Assembly: GCF_900156165.1 (NCBI RefSeq)
Contig: NZ_FTMY01000003.1
Location: forward strand, 186,001-250,000
Direction of reading: 5' to 3'
From: Pseudacidovorax sp. RU35E
GTDB lineage: Bacteria; Pseudomonadota; Gammaproteobacteria; Burkholderiales; Burkholderiaceae_C
DNA length: 64,000 nt
A program made the translations under genes and the position numbers. How positions within the stretch are numbered: the stretch's first letter is position 1; every line of letters begins with the position of its first letter. Positions 27,496-38,981 of this stretch are shown one piece after another. Under the pieces are notes generated by a model. The model saw nothing but the letters and a program-made list of their open reading frames with translations, made no database searches and had not been told where the DNA came from.

Positions 27496-27538
27496 GCGCA
27501 GCCTGGCCCGCCCCTACTAAAGGCGGCGAGCGCCCATG

Positions 27539-27564
27539 AAAAAACCGCCCTAGGGCGGTTTTTT
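27539..27564. terminator. Bidirectional rho-independent terminator
   Basis: A perfect 26-bp palindrome: an A-run, ACCGCCC, TA, GGGCGGT, then a T-run. Either strand gives a GC-rich stem followed by at least six U residues. It ends the two-TM protein transcript and could also stop leftward transcription. Confidence 0.92.
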
Positions 27565-27641
27565 TGCGTCTGCTGCCGCGGGGCCTGATGCGCTGGCTGC
27601 AGGACAGCGGGCGCAGCCAAGCTCGGGCATCCGAATCGAAA

Positions 27642-27845
27642 GGTCGCGGAGCAGGCCATGCCAGGGCACTCGCGGACCTGGCTTCGCCGGACCGGCGGGG
27701 CGCCCATCTCCAAGCCGAAGCCGCGAGAGAGCCCGAACACGCCACCAAGATCAAATGGCCGCGGAGCAGGCCATGCCAGGGCACCCGCGGAACTGGCTTT
27801 GCCAGGCCGCTGGGTGCGCCCCCCTCCAAGCCGAAGGCGCAAGGG
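27642..27845. repeat. Two imperfect direct copies of a ~90-bp element, offset 115 bp
   Basis: The 320-bp gap between the terminator and pckG holds no gene. GCGGAGCAGGCCATGCCAGG begins at both 27646 and 27761, and the similarity continues through ACTGGCTT...CCAAGCCGAAG in each copy. The second copy ends in a C-run/G-run hairpin (CCCCCCTCC with GGGAGGGGGG). The copies differ at many positions, so the duplication is old or two members of a dispersed repeat sit side by side. Confidence 0.7.
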
Positions 27846-27885
27846 AGGGGGGAGCCGCGAAGCGGCATGGGGGGTGTGCCTTATC

Positions 27886-29739
27886 TCAAGCCGCGAGGCG
27901 CTGCTCGATGGCCGCCTTGGTCTGCGGCAGCTCTTCCGGCAGGTGATGGGCCAGTTGCTCGAACAGCTCGCTGTGCAGCTTCAGCTCGGCCTGCCAAGCG
28001 GCCTTGTCGATGCTGGTGACCTTGTCGAACTGCTCGCGGCTGAAGTCCAAGCCGGTCCAGTTCAGGTCCTCGTAGCGCGGGCTCACGCCGAAGACATGCT
28101 CGTCGCCCTGGCCCTGGCCTTCGATGCGGTCGATCATCCACTTGAGCACGCGCATGTTCTCGCCGTAGCCGGGCCATACGAACTTGCCGTCGTCGCCCTT
28201 GCGGAACCAGTTGGTGGTGTAGATGTGCGGCAGCTTGGCGCCCGAGGCCTGCAGCTTGCGGCCCAGGTCCAGCCAGTGCTGGAAGTAGTCGCTCATGTTG
28301 TAGCCCATGAAGGGCAGCATGGCGAAGGGGTCACGGCGCACCACGCCCTGCTGGCCGGCGGCGGCGGCGGTGGTCTCGCTGCCCATGGTGGCGGCCATGT
28401 AGACGCCCTCGGTCCAGTTGCGGGCCTCGGTCACCAGCGGCACGGTGGTGGAGCGGCGGCCGCCGAAGATGAAGGCGTCGATCTTCACGCCCTTGGGGTC
28501 GTCCCAGGCCTCGTCCAGCGCGGGGTTATTGGTGGCGGCCACGGTGAAGCGGGCGTTCGGGTGGGCAGCCTTGGCGCCGGTCTCGCGGGCGATCTGCGGC
28601 GTCCAGTCCTTGCCCTGCCAGTCGATCAGGTGCGCGGGCATGGCTTTGCCGGGGGCGTCGGCCTCCATGCCTTCCCACCACACGTCGCCGTCGTCGGTCA
28701 GCGCGACGTTCGTGAAGATCACGTTCTTGTCGAGGCTGGCCATGCAGTTGGGGTTGGTCTTGAAGTTGGTGCCCGGTGCCACGCCGAAGTAGCCTGCCTC
28801 GGGGTTGATGGCGCGCAGGCTGCCATCGGCCTGGGGCTTGATCCAGGCGATGTCGTCGCCGATGGTCGTGACCTTCCAGCCCTCGAAGCCGGCCGGCGGC
28901 ACGAGCATCGAGAAGTTGGTCTTGCCGCAGGCGCTCGGGAAGGCGGCGGCCACGTGGTACTTGCGGCCCTCAGGGCTGGTCACGCCCAGGATGAGCATGT
29001 GCTCGGCCAGCCAGCCTTCGTCGCGGCCCATGTTGGAGGCGATGCGCAGGGCGAAGCACTTCTTGCCCAGCAGCGCGTTGCCGCCGTAGCCCGAGCCGTA
29101 CGACCAGATCTCGCGCGTGGCCGGGTAGTGGACGATGTACTTGGTCTTGTTGCAGGGCCAGGCCACGTCCTTCTGCCCCGGCTGCAGCGGCGCGCCCACG
29201 GTGTGCACGCAGGGCACGAACTCGCCCTCTGCGCCCAGCACGTCGTACACGTCGCGGCCCATGCGGGTCATGATCTTCATGTTCACGGCGACGTACGGGC
29301 TGTCGGACAGCTCGATGCCGATGTGGGCGATGGGCGAACCCAGCGGGCCCATGCTGAAGGGCACCACGTACAGGGTGCGGCCCTTCATGCAGCCATCGAA
29401 CAGGGGCTGCAGCGTGGCACGCATCTCGGCCGGGGCCATCCAGTTGTTGGTGGGGCCGGCGTCTTCCTTCTTGTCGCTGCAGATGAAAGTGCGGTCCTCG
29501 ACGCGGGCGACGTCGCTCGGATCGGAGCAGGCGAGGAAGGAGTCGGGGCGCTTGGCCGGGTTCAGGCGCTTGAAGGTGCCGGCCTCGACGAGCTGGTTGC
29601 ACAGGGCGTCGTATTCTTCCTGGCTGCCGTCGCACCAGTGGATGCGCTCGGGCTTGCACAGGGCTGCCATCTCCGACACCCAGGCGATGAGCTTGGGATT
29701 CTTGACGTAGTCGGGGGCCTGCAGATTGCTGGGACTCAT
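27886..29739 (-). CDS. pckG: Phosphoenolpyruvate carboxykinase (GTP)
   Basis: A 617-residue cytosolic enzyme making PEP from oxaloacetate with GTP, the entry step of gluconeogenesis. The hallmark P-loop with the reactive Cys (PSACGKTNF, residues 268-276, Cys271) identifies the GTP-dependent family. The metal and substrate regions [14 protein letters not shown] and [14 protein letters not shown] are intact, and length and both termini are normal. AGGAGTTCACC lies just upstream of the ATG. It suits growth on the acids and histidine-derived glutamate that the rest of the window is built to degrade. Confidence 0.98.
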   Translation of the reverse strand: MSPSNLQAPDYVKNPKLIAWVSEMAALCKPERIHWCDGSQEEYDALCNQLVEAGTFKRLNPAKRPDSFLACSDPSDVARVEDRTFICSDKKEDAGPTNNWMAPAEMRATLQPLFDGCMKGRTLYVVPFSMGPLGSPIAHIGIELSDSPYVAVNMKIMTRMGRDVYDVLGAEGEFVPCVHTVGAPLQPGQKDVAWPCNKTKYIVHYPATREIWSYGSGYGGNALLGKKCFALRIASNMGRDEGWLAEHMLILGVTSPEGRKYHVAAAFPSACGKTNFSMLVPPAGFEGWKVTTIGDDIAWIKPQADGSLRAINPEAGYFGVAPGTNFKTNPNCMASLDKNVIFTNVALTDDGDVWWEGMEADAPGKAMPAHLIDWQGKDWTPQIARETGAKAAHPNARFTVAATNNPALDEAWDDPKGVKIDAFIFGGRRSTTVPLVTEARNWTEGVYMAATMGSETTAAAAGQQGVVRRDPFAMLPFMGYNMSDYFQHWLDLGRKLQASGAKLPHIYTTNWFRKGDDGKFVWPGYGENMRVLKWMIDRIEGQGQGDEHVFGVSPRYEDLNWTGLDFSREQFDKVTSIDKAAWQAELKLHSELFEQLAHHLPEELPQTKAAIEQRLAA

Positions 29740-29949
29740 GGTGAACTCCTGAAAAGAAAACTGTCTTTTCGAACGGCGCTCGTCGCGACGCGCGCGGCGT
29801 GAACGTCGTTGGAGAAAACGTCTTCGCTCAGGGGGTTCGCGGTCGATGCGGGCGACGGAGATGACGGCACATGCGGCCGGTCTTTTTCGTGTGAAGGCGG
29901 GGCGAAATCCGGCGGGAAACCCAGGCCGGACCCGTGCGCCTGCGGCCCC

Positions 29950-30102
29950 TCAGGCCAGATACACCGCGATCGACGCCAGCAGCAGCATGAGGATGCCGCC
30001 GGCGATGGGCAGCACGATCGGCATCAGCGGAACGATGCCTTCCACCGCGTCTTTCTCGACGATGGCGTCGTGGCCGGGCTCGACGGGCGTGGGAGTGGAC
30101 AT
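29950..30102 (-). CDS. Small single-TM membrane peptide upstream of pckG
   Basis: A 50-residue product with a polar, acidic N-terminus (STPTPVEPGHDAIVEKDAVEG) and one C-terminal membrane helix (MPIVLPIAGGILMLLLASIAV). It is on the pckG strand, 210 nt upstream of it, with AAAGAGA a few nucleotides before the ATG. Function not recognised. The well-formed helix and the position behind an AT-richer leader support a real gene. Confidence 0.6.
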   Translation of the reverse strand: MSTPTPVEPGHDAIVEKDAVEGIVPLMPIVLPIAGGILMLLLASIAVYLA

Positions 30103-30233
30103 GGGAAAGTGTCTCTTTTCTATGCGGACAAGACCGGGGATGTTAACAAGCACCCCTTCTCCCAGGAAAGCGAGTAGGACTCGGGGTTTCTCCTGCCGAG
30201 GCGCTCCAGCAGCGGGTTTGCGCTATCCCGCGA

Positions 30234-31448
30234 CTAGCGCTTTTCCTCGGCCTCGAAGCCGGCGTGGTGCAGTGCGTCGATGACCGAGGCCAGATGTTCG
30301 CGGCCACGGGTCTGCAGCACCAGCTCGATGTCCACGTTCTGCGCCGCCAGCAGCGTGAAGGCGCGCTGGTGGTGCACCTCGTCGATGTTGGCGCCGGCCT
30401 CGGCCACCGTGGCCGTGATGCGGGCCAGCATGCCGGGCACGTCGCGCGCGCTCACCGTGAGCCGCGCCAGCCGCCCGGCGCGCACCATGCCGCGCTCGAT
30501 GATCGCCGCCAGCAGCAGCGGATCGATGTTGCCGCCCGACAGCACCAGCCCCACCTTGCGTCCCCGGAACCGCTCTGGGTGGCGCACCAGCGCCGCCAGC
30601 CCGGCGGCGCCGGCACCTTCCACCAGCGTCTTCTCGATCTCCAGCAGCATCAGCACGCACTGCTCGATGTCGCCTTCGTCCACCAGCACCAGGTCGTCCA
30701 CCATCGACGCGATGATCTCGCGCGTGCGCTCGCCGGGCGTGCCCACCGCGATGCCTTCGGCGATGGTGCTGGTGCCCGAGATGTGCTGCGTGCCCTTGAC
30801 GGCGTTGACCATGGACGGGAAGCGCGCGGTCTGCACACCGACGATCTGCAGGCCGGGGCGGCGGGCACGGCCGACCACCGCCATGCCGGCCAGCAGGCCA
30901 CCGCCGCCCACCGAGACGACCAGCGTGTCCAGATCCGGCACGTCCTCCATCATCTCCAGCGCCACCGTGCCCTGGCCCGCGATGATCGCGTCGTCGTCGT
31001 AGGGATGGACGAAGGCCAGACCGTCGCGCTCGGACAGCTCGTAGGCATGGCCGCGGGCCGCCTCCAGCGAATCGCCGAACAGCACCACATTTGCGCCGAA
31101 GCCGCGGGTGCGCTCGATCTTCACGCCCGGCGTGAAGCGCGGCATGACGATGGTGGCCGGAATGCCCAGCCGCTGCGCGTGATAGGCCACGCCTTGCGCA
31201 TGGTTGCCGGCCGACATGGCGATCACGCCCTTGGGCGGCACATCGGCGGCGGCCAGCTGCGCCATGATGTTGCAGGCGCCGCGCTCCTTGAAGGAGGCGG
31301 TGAACTGCAGGTTCTCGAACTTGAGGAAGACCTGCGCGCCGACGATGTCGGACAGGGTGCGCGATTCCACGCAGGGCGTGCGCAGCACCTGGCCCTGCAG
31401 CCGGCGGGCGGCCGCTTCGATGTCTTGGAGGGAGACCATGCCCGGCAT
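30234..31448 (-). CDS. Threonine ammonia-lyase (PLP-dependent, with ACT domain)
   Basis: A 404-residue fold-type II PLP enzyme deaminating threonine (and probably serine) to a 2-oxo acid. The PLP Lys is K54 in FTASFKERGACN. Other motifs are MSAGNHAQGVAYHA and the phosphate-binding SVGGGGLLAG. A C-terminal ACT domain (LTVSARDVPGMLARIT onward) suggests allosteric control. Start codons at 31448 and 31439 are both plausible; neither has a strong ribosome site. With one ACT domain it resembles the 400-residue catabolic/biosynthetic class rather than the longer two-domain IlvA of E. coli. Confidence 0.92.
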   Translation of the reverse strand: MPGMVSLQDIEAAARRLQGQVLRTPCVESRTLSDIVGAQVFLKFENLQFTASFKERGACNIMAQLAAADVPPKGVIAMSAGNHAQGVAYHAQRLGIPATIVMPRFTPGVKIERTRGFGANVVLFGDSLEAARGHAYELSERDGLAFVHPYDDDAIIAGQGTVALEMMEDVPDLDTLVVSVGGGGLLAGMAVVGRARRPGLQIVGVQTARFPSMVNAVKGTQHISGTSTIAEGIAVGTPGERTREIIASMVDDLVLVDEGDIEQCVLMLLEIEKTLVEGAGAAGLAALVRHPERFRGRKVGLVLSGGNIDPLLLAAIIERGMVRAGRLARLTVSARDVPGMLARITATVAEAGANIDEVHHQRAFTLLAAQNVDIELVLQTRGREHLASVIDALHHAGFEAEEKR

Positions 31449-31622
31449 TGTGGCGCCGCCCTGCACGCAGGCGCCCACACGACGCCCGTCCGCGTTCGGG
31501 CGGGGCCGCGCCCCGGGGCTGGCGCAGTCGCGCAGCCGCCCCCGGGGGTTTGGTGGCCCCGCACTTCCGCATTGCATCGGACTGCGCTATGGTCGCCGCT
31601 CAATCTCCGAGGAAACCCTGCC

Positions 31623-33947
31623 ATGGCCCGCCGCTCAGGACTCGACGCCAGCACCGCCCAGCGCGGGGCCGCCTTGCCCTCGCCCGGCCTGCGCGAGGCG
31701 CCGGTGTTGGAGCTGATGTGCTCGCACTTCGTGCTGACGCTGGCCGCGCAGCAGGGCCCGCGCTTCAACGTGCGGCGCGATCTCAACGGCCTGCTCTCGC
31801 TCACCGGCCGCCACCTGGTGTGGCCCGCGTCGGTGCTGCAGCGGCTGCGGGCCTTCCTGGTGCGGCGCTGCGAGGGCAACGAGGTCTGGAAGGACGTGCA
31901 GACGCTGGACAACCGCGCCCTGCTCGAACGCCACGGCCACTGGCGCGGCCCTTACGAAGAAGGCACGCTCTTCTTCCACCTCGACGAATACGCCAAGGAC
32001 CAGCCCAAGGACCTGCTGGCCGTGCTGGCATCGACCCGCGACTGGCTGGCCCAGACGCTGCGCAAGCAGTCCACGCTGGTCGAGAAGAACATCGACGCCC
32101 TCGCCGGCCTGCTGCAGCTGAACAAGGCCGAGCGCGCGCTGCTGCTCTACGGCACGCTGGCGCGCTACCAGCGCGACCTGCGCTCGCTGCTGGTGGAGTT
32201 CAAGGTCAGCAACGCGCCCGAGGCCTATGCCGCGCTGGCCGAGGTGGCCGGCGTGAGCCCCAGCGAGGTGGGCGAGGCGCTGCGCGCCGGCTCGCGGCTG
32301 GAGCGCATCGGCCTGGTCGAAAACCTCATCTCCGAGCACAACATCACCGACCTGGCCGACCTGATGAAGGTCAGCGAGAAGCTGCCGCCGGTGCTCATGC
32401 GCGAGTACCGCGACCAGAGTGAGCTGATGGCCGTGTTCACGCGGCCCTCCACCAAGAGCGAACTGGCGCTGGACGACTTCGACTTCGTCGGCGAGGAGGC
32501 CCGCATGCTGATCACGCTGCTGCGCGCCGCCGTCGCGCGCAAGGAGCCGGGCGTGAACGTGTTGCTCTACGGCCCGCCAGGCACCGGCAAGACCGAACTG
32601 GCCAAGGTGGTGGCGCAGGCCGCGGGGCTGGAGCTGTTCGAGGTCGAGTACGCCGACCGCGACGGCAATTCGCTCTCGGGCCGCGACCGCTACCGCTCGC
32701 TGCAGATCGCGCAGGTCTTCCTCAAGGGCAGCGCGCAGTCGGCGCTGCTGTTCGACGAGGTGGAGGACGTGTTCCCGCCCATCAGCACCGAGGCGGCGCA
32801 GTTCATGGCCCGTGCCGAGCAGATCGCGGCGCCGGCCGCCAGCGGCAGCGTCAACGGCAAGGCCTGGGTCAACCAGATCCTGGAGACCAACCCGGTGCCC
32901 ACGCTGTGGGTCACCAACCGCATCGAGCAGATCGACCCGGCCTTCCGCCGTCGCTTCGCCTACCACCTGGAGCTGAAGTCGCCGCCGCCCGGCGCGCGCG
33001 AGCAGATCGTGCGCAAGGCGCTGGCCGGCGTCGAGGTGTCCGAGGCCCTTGCCGGCCGGCTGGCCGAGCGGCGCGGGCTCACGCCGGCGCAGATCCGCAC
33101 CGCGGTGCGCTTCGCTGGGTTGGCGGCCGAGGGCGGCGCCGACGCCGAGGCGCTGATCGAGCGGCAACTGCGCAATGCCGACCAGGCCCTGGGCCGCAGC
33201 GCTGGCGCGCCTGCCGAGCGGCTGGCCGTGACGACCTGGGATCTGGGCATGCTCAACGTCGACACGCGTTTCGAGATCCCGCGCATCGTCGAGGCGCTCA
33301 AGGCCCGCGGCCACGGCACGCTGTGCTTCTACGGCGCGCCCGGCACGGGCAAGACGGCGCTGGCCGAGCACATCGCCCGCGCGCTGGGTCGGCCGCTGAT
33401 GATCAAGCAGGCCAGCGACCTGATGAGCAAGTACGTCGGCGAGACCGAGCAGCAGATGGCCGCCATGTTCCGCGAGGCCGAGGCCGAGAAGGCGGTTCTG
33501 CTGCTGGACGAGGCCGACTCCTTCCTGCAGGACCGGCGCGGCGCCCAGCGCACCTACGAGGTCACCGAGGTCAACGAGATGCTGCAGGGCATGGAGCGCT
33601 ACCAGGGTGTCTTCGTCTGCACCACCAACCTGCTCGACCGCATCGACCAGGCGGCGCTGCGGCGCTTCACCTTCAAGATCCGCTTCAAGCCCCTCACGGC
33701 CGAGCAGCGCGAACGCATGTTCGTCACCGAGGCGCTGGACGGCCAGACCGAGGCACTCACGCCCGAGGCCACGGCGCGGCTGGCGCGGCTCGACCAGCTC
33801 TGCCCCGGCGACTTCGCGGCGGTGAAGCGGCAGGTGGAGATCCTGGCTGCCGCCTTCACGCCCGAGGAGTTCCTGCAGCAGCTGGAGGCCGAGCACCGGC
33901 TCAAGCCCGAGGTGCGCGAAGCGCGCGGCATGGGCTTTGTTCACTGA
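31623..33947 (+). CDS. ATPase with two AAA domains
   Basis: A 774-residue cytoplasmic protein. Residues 1-285 are a helical region without recognised motifs. AAA domain 1 has Walker A YGPPGTGKT (316-324), Walker B LLFDEVEDVF (375-383) and an Arg-rich FRRRF. AAA domain 2 has Walker A YGAPGTGKT (569-577), Walker B LLLDEADSF and the arginine cluster LRRFTF. Both domains look competent. The pattern resembles Cdc48/FtsH-like AAA proteins, but there is no protease motif. It is monocistronic between ilvA-like and S41 genes. The substrate is unknown. Confidence 0.88.
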   Translation: MARRSGLDASTAQRGAALPSPGLREAPVLELMCSHFVLTLAAQQGPRFNVRRDLNGLLSLTGRHLVWPASVLQRLRAFLVRRCEGNEVWKDVQTLDNRALLERHGHWRGPYEEGTLFFHLDEYAKDQPKDLLAVLASTRDWLAQTLRKQSTLVEKNIDALAGLLQLNKAERALLLYGTLARYQRDLRSLLVEFKVSNAPEAYAALAEVAGVSPSEVGEALRAGSRLERIGLVENLISEHNITDLADLMKVSEKLPPVLMREYRDQSELMAVFTRPSTKSELALDDFDFVGEEARMLITLLRAAVARKEPGVNVLLYGPPGTGKTELAKVVAQAAGLELFEVEYADRDGNSLSGRDRYRSLQIAQVFLKGSAQSALLFDEVEDVFPPISTEAAQFMARAEQIAAPAASGSVNGKAWVNQILETNPVPTLWVTNRIEQIDPAFRRRFAYHLELKSPPPGAREQIVRKALAGVEVSEALAGRLAERRGLTPAQIRTAVRFAGLAAEGGADAEALIERQLRNADQALGRSAGAPAERLAVTTWDLGMLNVDTRFEIPRIVEALKARGHGTLCFYGAPGTGKTALAEHIARALGRPLMIKQASDLMSKYVGETEQQMAAMFREAEAEKAVLLLDEADSFLQDRRGAQRTYEVTEVNEMLQGMERYQGVFVCTTNLLDRIDQAALRRFTFKIRFKPLTAEQRERMFVTEALDGQTEALTPEATARLARLDQLCPGDFAAVKRQVEILAAAFTPEEFLQQLEAEHRLKPEVREARGMGFVH

Positions 33948-34044
33948 TCCGGCGCGGGCGGCCGGCGTTCAGTGTCCGTGGGTTGCTAGCATCGTCCGGC
34001 CGTGGGCCGGGGGGCGCGCGGCCTCACAAAGACAGGGATCCACC

Positions 34045-35637
34045 ATGACGCAAAAAGGGATGGGCGCGCTGCTCGCCGGCGCAATCGTGACTGCACTGAC
34101 CGCTTGTGGCGGCGGTGGTGGGGGCGGCGGAGGCGGTGGATTCGTGCCGTTGCCCGCAGCGCCTGCGCCTGCGCCTGCACCGGCGCCCGCGTCGGCACCC
34201 GCACCAACCGCCCAGGCGACCGATCCGGACATCGTCAACACCGCCAGCGTCGCCGGCCGCTGCGCCAGCCCCCGCAGCGGCACGGCCGACGTGTCCGGCA
34301 CGCTGCTGGACGAGAAGCGTTGGGTGCGTTCATGGATCAACGACACCTACCTCTGGTACGACGAGGTGCCGACCCGGTCGGCGGCGGACTATGCCACGCC
34401 CATCGACTACTTCGGGGTGCTCAAGACCTCCGCACTCACGAGCAGCGGCAAGCCCAAGGACCGCTTCCACTTCACCTATGACACCGCGGCCTATCTGGGC
34501 CTGTCCAACAATGGCCAGGAGATCGGCTACGGCCTCCGACTGGCGTATCTCTCCAGCGTGCCGCCGCGCGATGTACGTGTCGCCTATGTGGAGCCCAACT
34601 CGCCGGCCTCCGCCGCCGGCGTGACCCGCGGCATGAGCGTGCGCACGGTCGACGGCATCGATGTGACGAACGGCAGCAATGTCGACGGCCTCAATGCCGG
34701 CCTGGCGCCGCAGAAATCCGGCGAGGTGCACCAGCTGGGCCTGCGTCGCCTCGACGGCAGCGACTTCACCCTCACGCTCACGGCCACCGCCATCGCCAGC
34801 CGCGCCGTGATGAATGTGAAGACCATCCCCACGGCCAGCGGCAACGTCGGCTACCTGCAGTTCAATCAGCACAGCATCGCGGCGGAAGCCCAGCTGATGG
34901 ACGCCATCACCAATCTGCGCGATGCCGCCGTGGCCGACCTGGTGCTGGACATGCGCTACAACGGCGGCGGCCTGCTGGGCATCGCGGCAGAGCTCGGCAG
35001 CATGATCGCGCCCACCAACAGTACGACGGGCCAGACCTTCGAGCGCCTCGTCTACAACCGCAAGAACCCTTTCGGCACCTCCGCCTCCGCCAGTCGCGTG
35101 CCCTTCTATTCCACGGCCCAATATGGGTCGCGCGCCGGCAGTCCGCTGCCGCGTCTGAACCTGCCGCGCGTGCTGGTGCTGGCCGGTGGCGACACCTGCT
35201 CGGCCAGCGAGTCCGTGGTCAATGGACTGCGCGGCATCGGTGTCAATGTGGCGCTCGTGGGCGGCACGACCTGCGGCAAGCCCTATGGCTTCTACCCGCA
35301 GGACAACTGCGGCACCACCTACTTCTCCATCCAGTTCCAGGGCGTCAACGCGAAGGGCGAGGGCGACTATGCGGATGGCCTCGCGCCCACCTGCAGCGTG
35401 GCCGACGACTTCAGTCATGCGTTGGGCGATCCAGCCGAGGCGCGGCTGGCCGCGGCCCTGAGCCTGCGCCAGAACGGTGTCTGCCCCACGCCTGTCACGG
35501 CCTTCGCGGCGAGTGCGGGATCCGTCGCCGGTGGCAGCGGCACCGGGCGCTCGCCCAACCAGGCGGTGCTGGGGTCGCGCGCACCCTGGCTGGACAACCG
35601 GATCGTTCTGCCGCAGGACCTCGGATCCGCGCCTTGA
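34045..35637 (+). CDS. S41 family serine peptidase, lipoprotein
   Basis: A 530-residue envelope protease of the C-terminal-processing type. The lipoprotein signal ends in ALTACGGG. A run of 11 Gly and a Pro-Ala repeat (residues 39-53) form a tether. A PDZ-like region follows (VEPNSPASAAGVTRGMSV). The protease core has the catalytic Ser in GDTCSASESVVNGL and the Lys in TTCGKPYGFYP. Paired Cys residues near the active site (DTCS, TTCG, DNCG) fit a periplasmic, disulfide-bearing domain. The start at 34045 is set by the signal peptide. It is convergent with recQ, 15 nt apart. Confidence 0.9.
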   Translation: MTQKGMGALLAGAIVTALTACGGGGGGGGGGGFVPLPAAPAPAPAPAPASAPAPTAQATDPDIVNTASVAGRCASPRSGTADVSGTLLDEKRWVRSWINDTYLWYDEVPTRSAADYATPIDYFGVLKTSALTSSGKPKDRFHFTYDTAAYLGLSNNGQEIGYGLRLAYLSSVPPRDVRVAYVEPNSPASAAGVTRGMSVRTVDGIDVTNGSNVDGLNAGLAPQKSGEVHQLGLRRLDGSDFTLTLTATAIASRAVMNVKTIPTASGNVGYLQFNQHSIAAEAQLMDAITNLRDAAVADLVLDMRYNGGGLLGIAAELGSMIAPTNSTTGQTFERLVYNRKNPFGTSASASRVPFYSTAQYGSRAGSPLPRLNLPRVLVLAGGDTCSASESVVNGLRGIGVNVALVGGTTCGKPYGFYPQDNCGTTYFSIQFQGVNAKGEGDYADGLAPTCSVADDFSHALGDPAEARLAAALSLRQNGVCPTPVTAFAASAGSVAGGSGTGRSPNQAVLGSRAPWLDNRIVLPQDLGSAP

Positions 35638-35652
35638 ACCAGCGCGGGTGCC

Positions 35653-37638
<1,986 letters not shown>

Positions 37639-37800
37639 GTGGATGGCTGCGACGCGCCGCCGAAAGGCGCGTGCGGCGCGCCTCCCGCGCGCCAGGGCGG
37701 CATTGTCTCAGGCCGACACCCGGGAGCCGGTGTGCCGGCCCCAAGCCCGCGGAAGCTGGCACGCCTTCTGCAATCGGGTGGGCACTGCGCTCGCCACTGC

Positions 37801-37812
37801 CTGTATAGACAG
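37801..37812. promoter_or_regulatory. HutC-type operator, distal site
   Basis: CTGTATAGACAG matches the core of known HutC operators (TTGTATNTACAAG type). It lies in the 377-nt gap between recQ and the ABC transporter genes, 102 bp centre to centre upstream of a second site. The rest of the gap shows no gene. Confidence 0.72.
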
Positions 37813-37902
37813 CATTTTGGTGCATGGCTCCGGCCGATGCACCGAAGCGGGACTTGACCCCAGCACGTTCGCTCTCTCAATGAAACTTCGCTGCGGGTTG
37901 TC

Positions 37903-37914
37903 CTGTATATACAG
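37903..37914. promoter_or_regulatory. HutC-type operator, proximal site
   Basis: CTGTATATACAG, perfectly symmetric and extended to CCTGTATATACAGG, is the best HutC-like site of the window. It lies 101 bp before the binding-protein start. The second copy upstream would allow repressor looping. Confidence 0.8.
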
Positions 37915-38015
37915 GTGTGGCGGCCAGGCTCAGACTGCGCCGCGCTCCCCCGCTGGCGAGGTTGCCTGCACCGATGTCCGTTGTTGTTCCGCCATTCACA
38001 CCACAGGAGGGCCGC

Positions 38016-38981
38016 ATGGCCAAGACCGTCTTCAAGATCGCATCGCTGGTGGCCGCGGCCGCCGCCCTCGCCTGCGCTGCAGGCACTGCCGCCGCGCAGG
38101 AGACGAAGATCGCGCTCGGCATGTCCGGCTGGACGGGCTTCGCCCCGCTCACGCTGGCCGACAAGGCCGGCATCTTCAAGAAGAACGGTCTGGACGTGGA
38201 GATCAAGATGATCCCGCAGAAGGACCGCCACCTGGCCCTGGCCTCGGGCGCCATCCAGTGCGCCGCCACCACGGTGGAGACGCATGTGGCCTGGAATGCC
38301 AACGGCGTGCCCATCGTGCAGATCTTCCAGATGGACAAGTCCTACGGCGCCGACGGCATCGCCGTGCGGGGCGACGTCAAGTCCTTCGCCGACCTCAAGG
38401 GCAAGACCATCGGCGTCGATGCGCCTGGCACTGCGCCCTACTTCGGCCTGGCCTGGATGCTCAGCAAGAACGGCATGACGCTCAAGGACGTGAAGACCGT
38501 GACGCTGGCGCCGCAGGCCGCCGCCCAGGCCTTCGTGGCCGGCCAGAACGACGCCGCCATGACCTACGAGCCGTACCTGTCGACGGTGCGCAACGCGCCT
38601 CAGTCCGGCAAGATCCTCGCGACCACGCTGGACTACCCGATGGTGATGGACACCGTGGGCTGCGCGCCCACCTGGCTCAAGGCCAACGCCAAGGCGGCGC
38701 AGGCGCTCACCGCGTCGTACTTCGAGGCGCTGGAGATGATCAAGGCCGAGCCGGCCAAGGCCAACGAGATCATGGGTTCTGCGGTCAAGCAGACCGGCGA
38801 GGCCTTCGCCAATTCGTCCAAGTACCTGCGCTGGCAGGACAAGGCCGCCAACCAGAAGTTCTTCTCCGGCGAGCTGGAGCAGTTCATGAAGGAGTCGGTG
38901 CCGATCCTGCTGGAGGCCGGTGTGATCCGCAAGGCGCCCGAAGACTTGAAGGCCACCTACGACGCGTCCTTCATCAAGTAA
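38016..38981 (+). CDS. NitT/TauT-type ABC transporter substrate-binding protein
   Basis: A 321-residue periplasmic binding protein with a clear signal peptide (MAKTVFKIASL, core, cut after GTAAA). The mature start IALGMSGWTGFAPLTLADKAGIFKKNGLDVEIK is typical of the NMT1/SsuA/TauA fold. CAGGAGG precedes the ATG. Two HutC-type operators stand in its promoter region and the hut genes follow downstream, so the ligand is inferred to be histidine, urocanate or a related imidazole compound. The fold alone does not show this. Confidence 0.92.
   Translation: MAKTVFKIASLVAAAAALACAAGTAAAQETKIALGMSGWTGFAPLTLADKAGIFKKNGLDVEIKMIPQKDRHLALASGAIQCAATTVETHVAWNANGVPIVQIFQMDKSYGADGIAVRGDVKSFADLKGKTIGVDAPGTAPYFGLAWMLSKNGMTLKDVKTVTLAPQAAAQAFVAGQNDAAMTYEPYLSTVRNAPQSGKILATTLDYPMVMDTVGCAPTWLKANAKAAQALTASYFEALEMIKAEPAKANEIMGSAVKQTGEAFANSSKYLRWQDKAANQKFFSGELEQFMKESVPILLEAGVIRKAPEDLKATYDASFIK

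Noticed and set aside
27566-27885. CRISPR array suggested by repeated segments before pckG
   Set aside because: There are only two imperfect ~90-bp copies with no short identical repeats and regular spacers.
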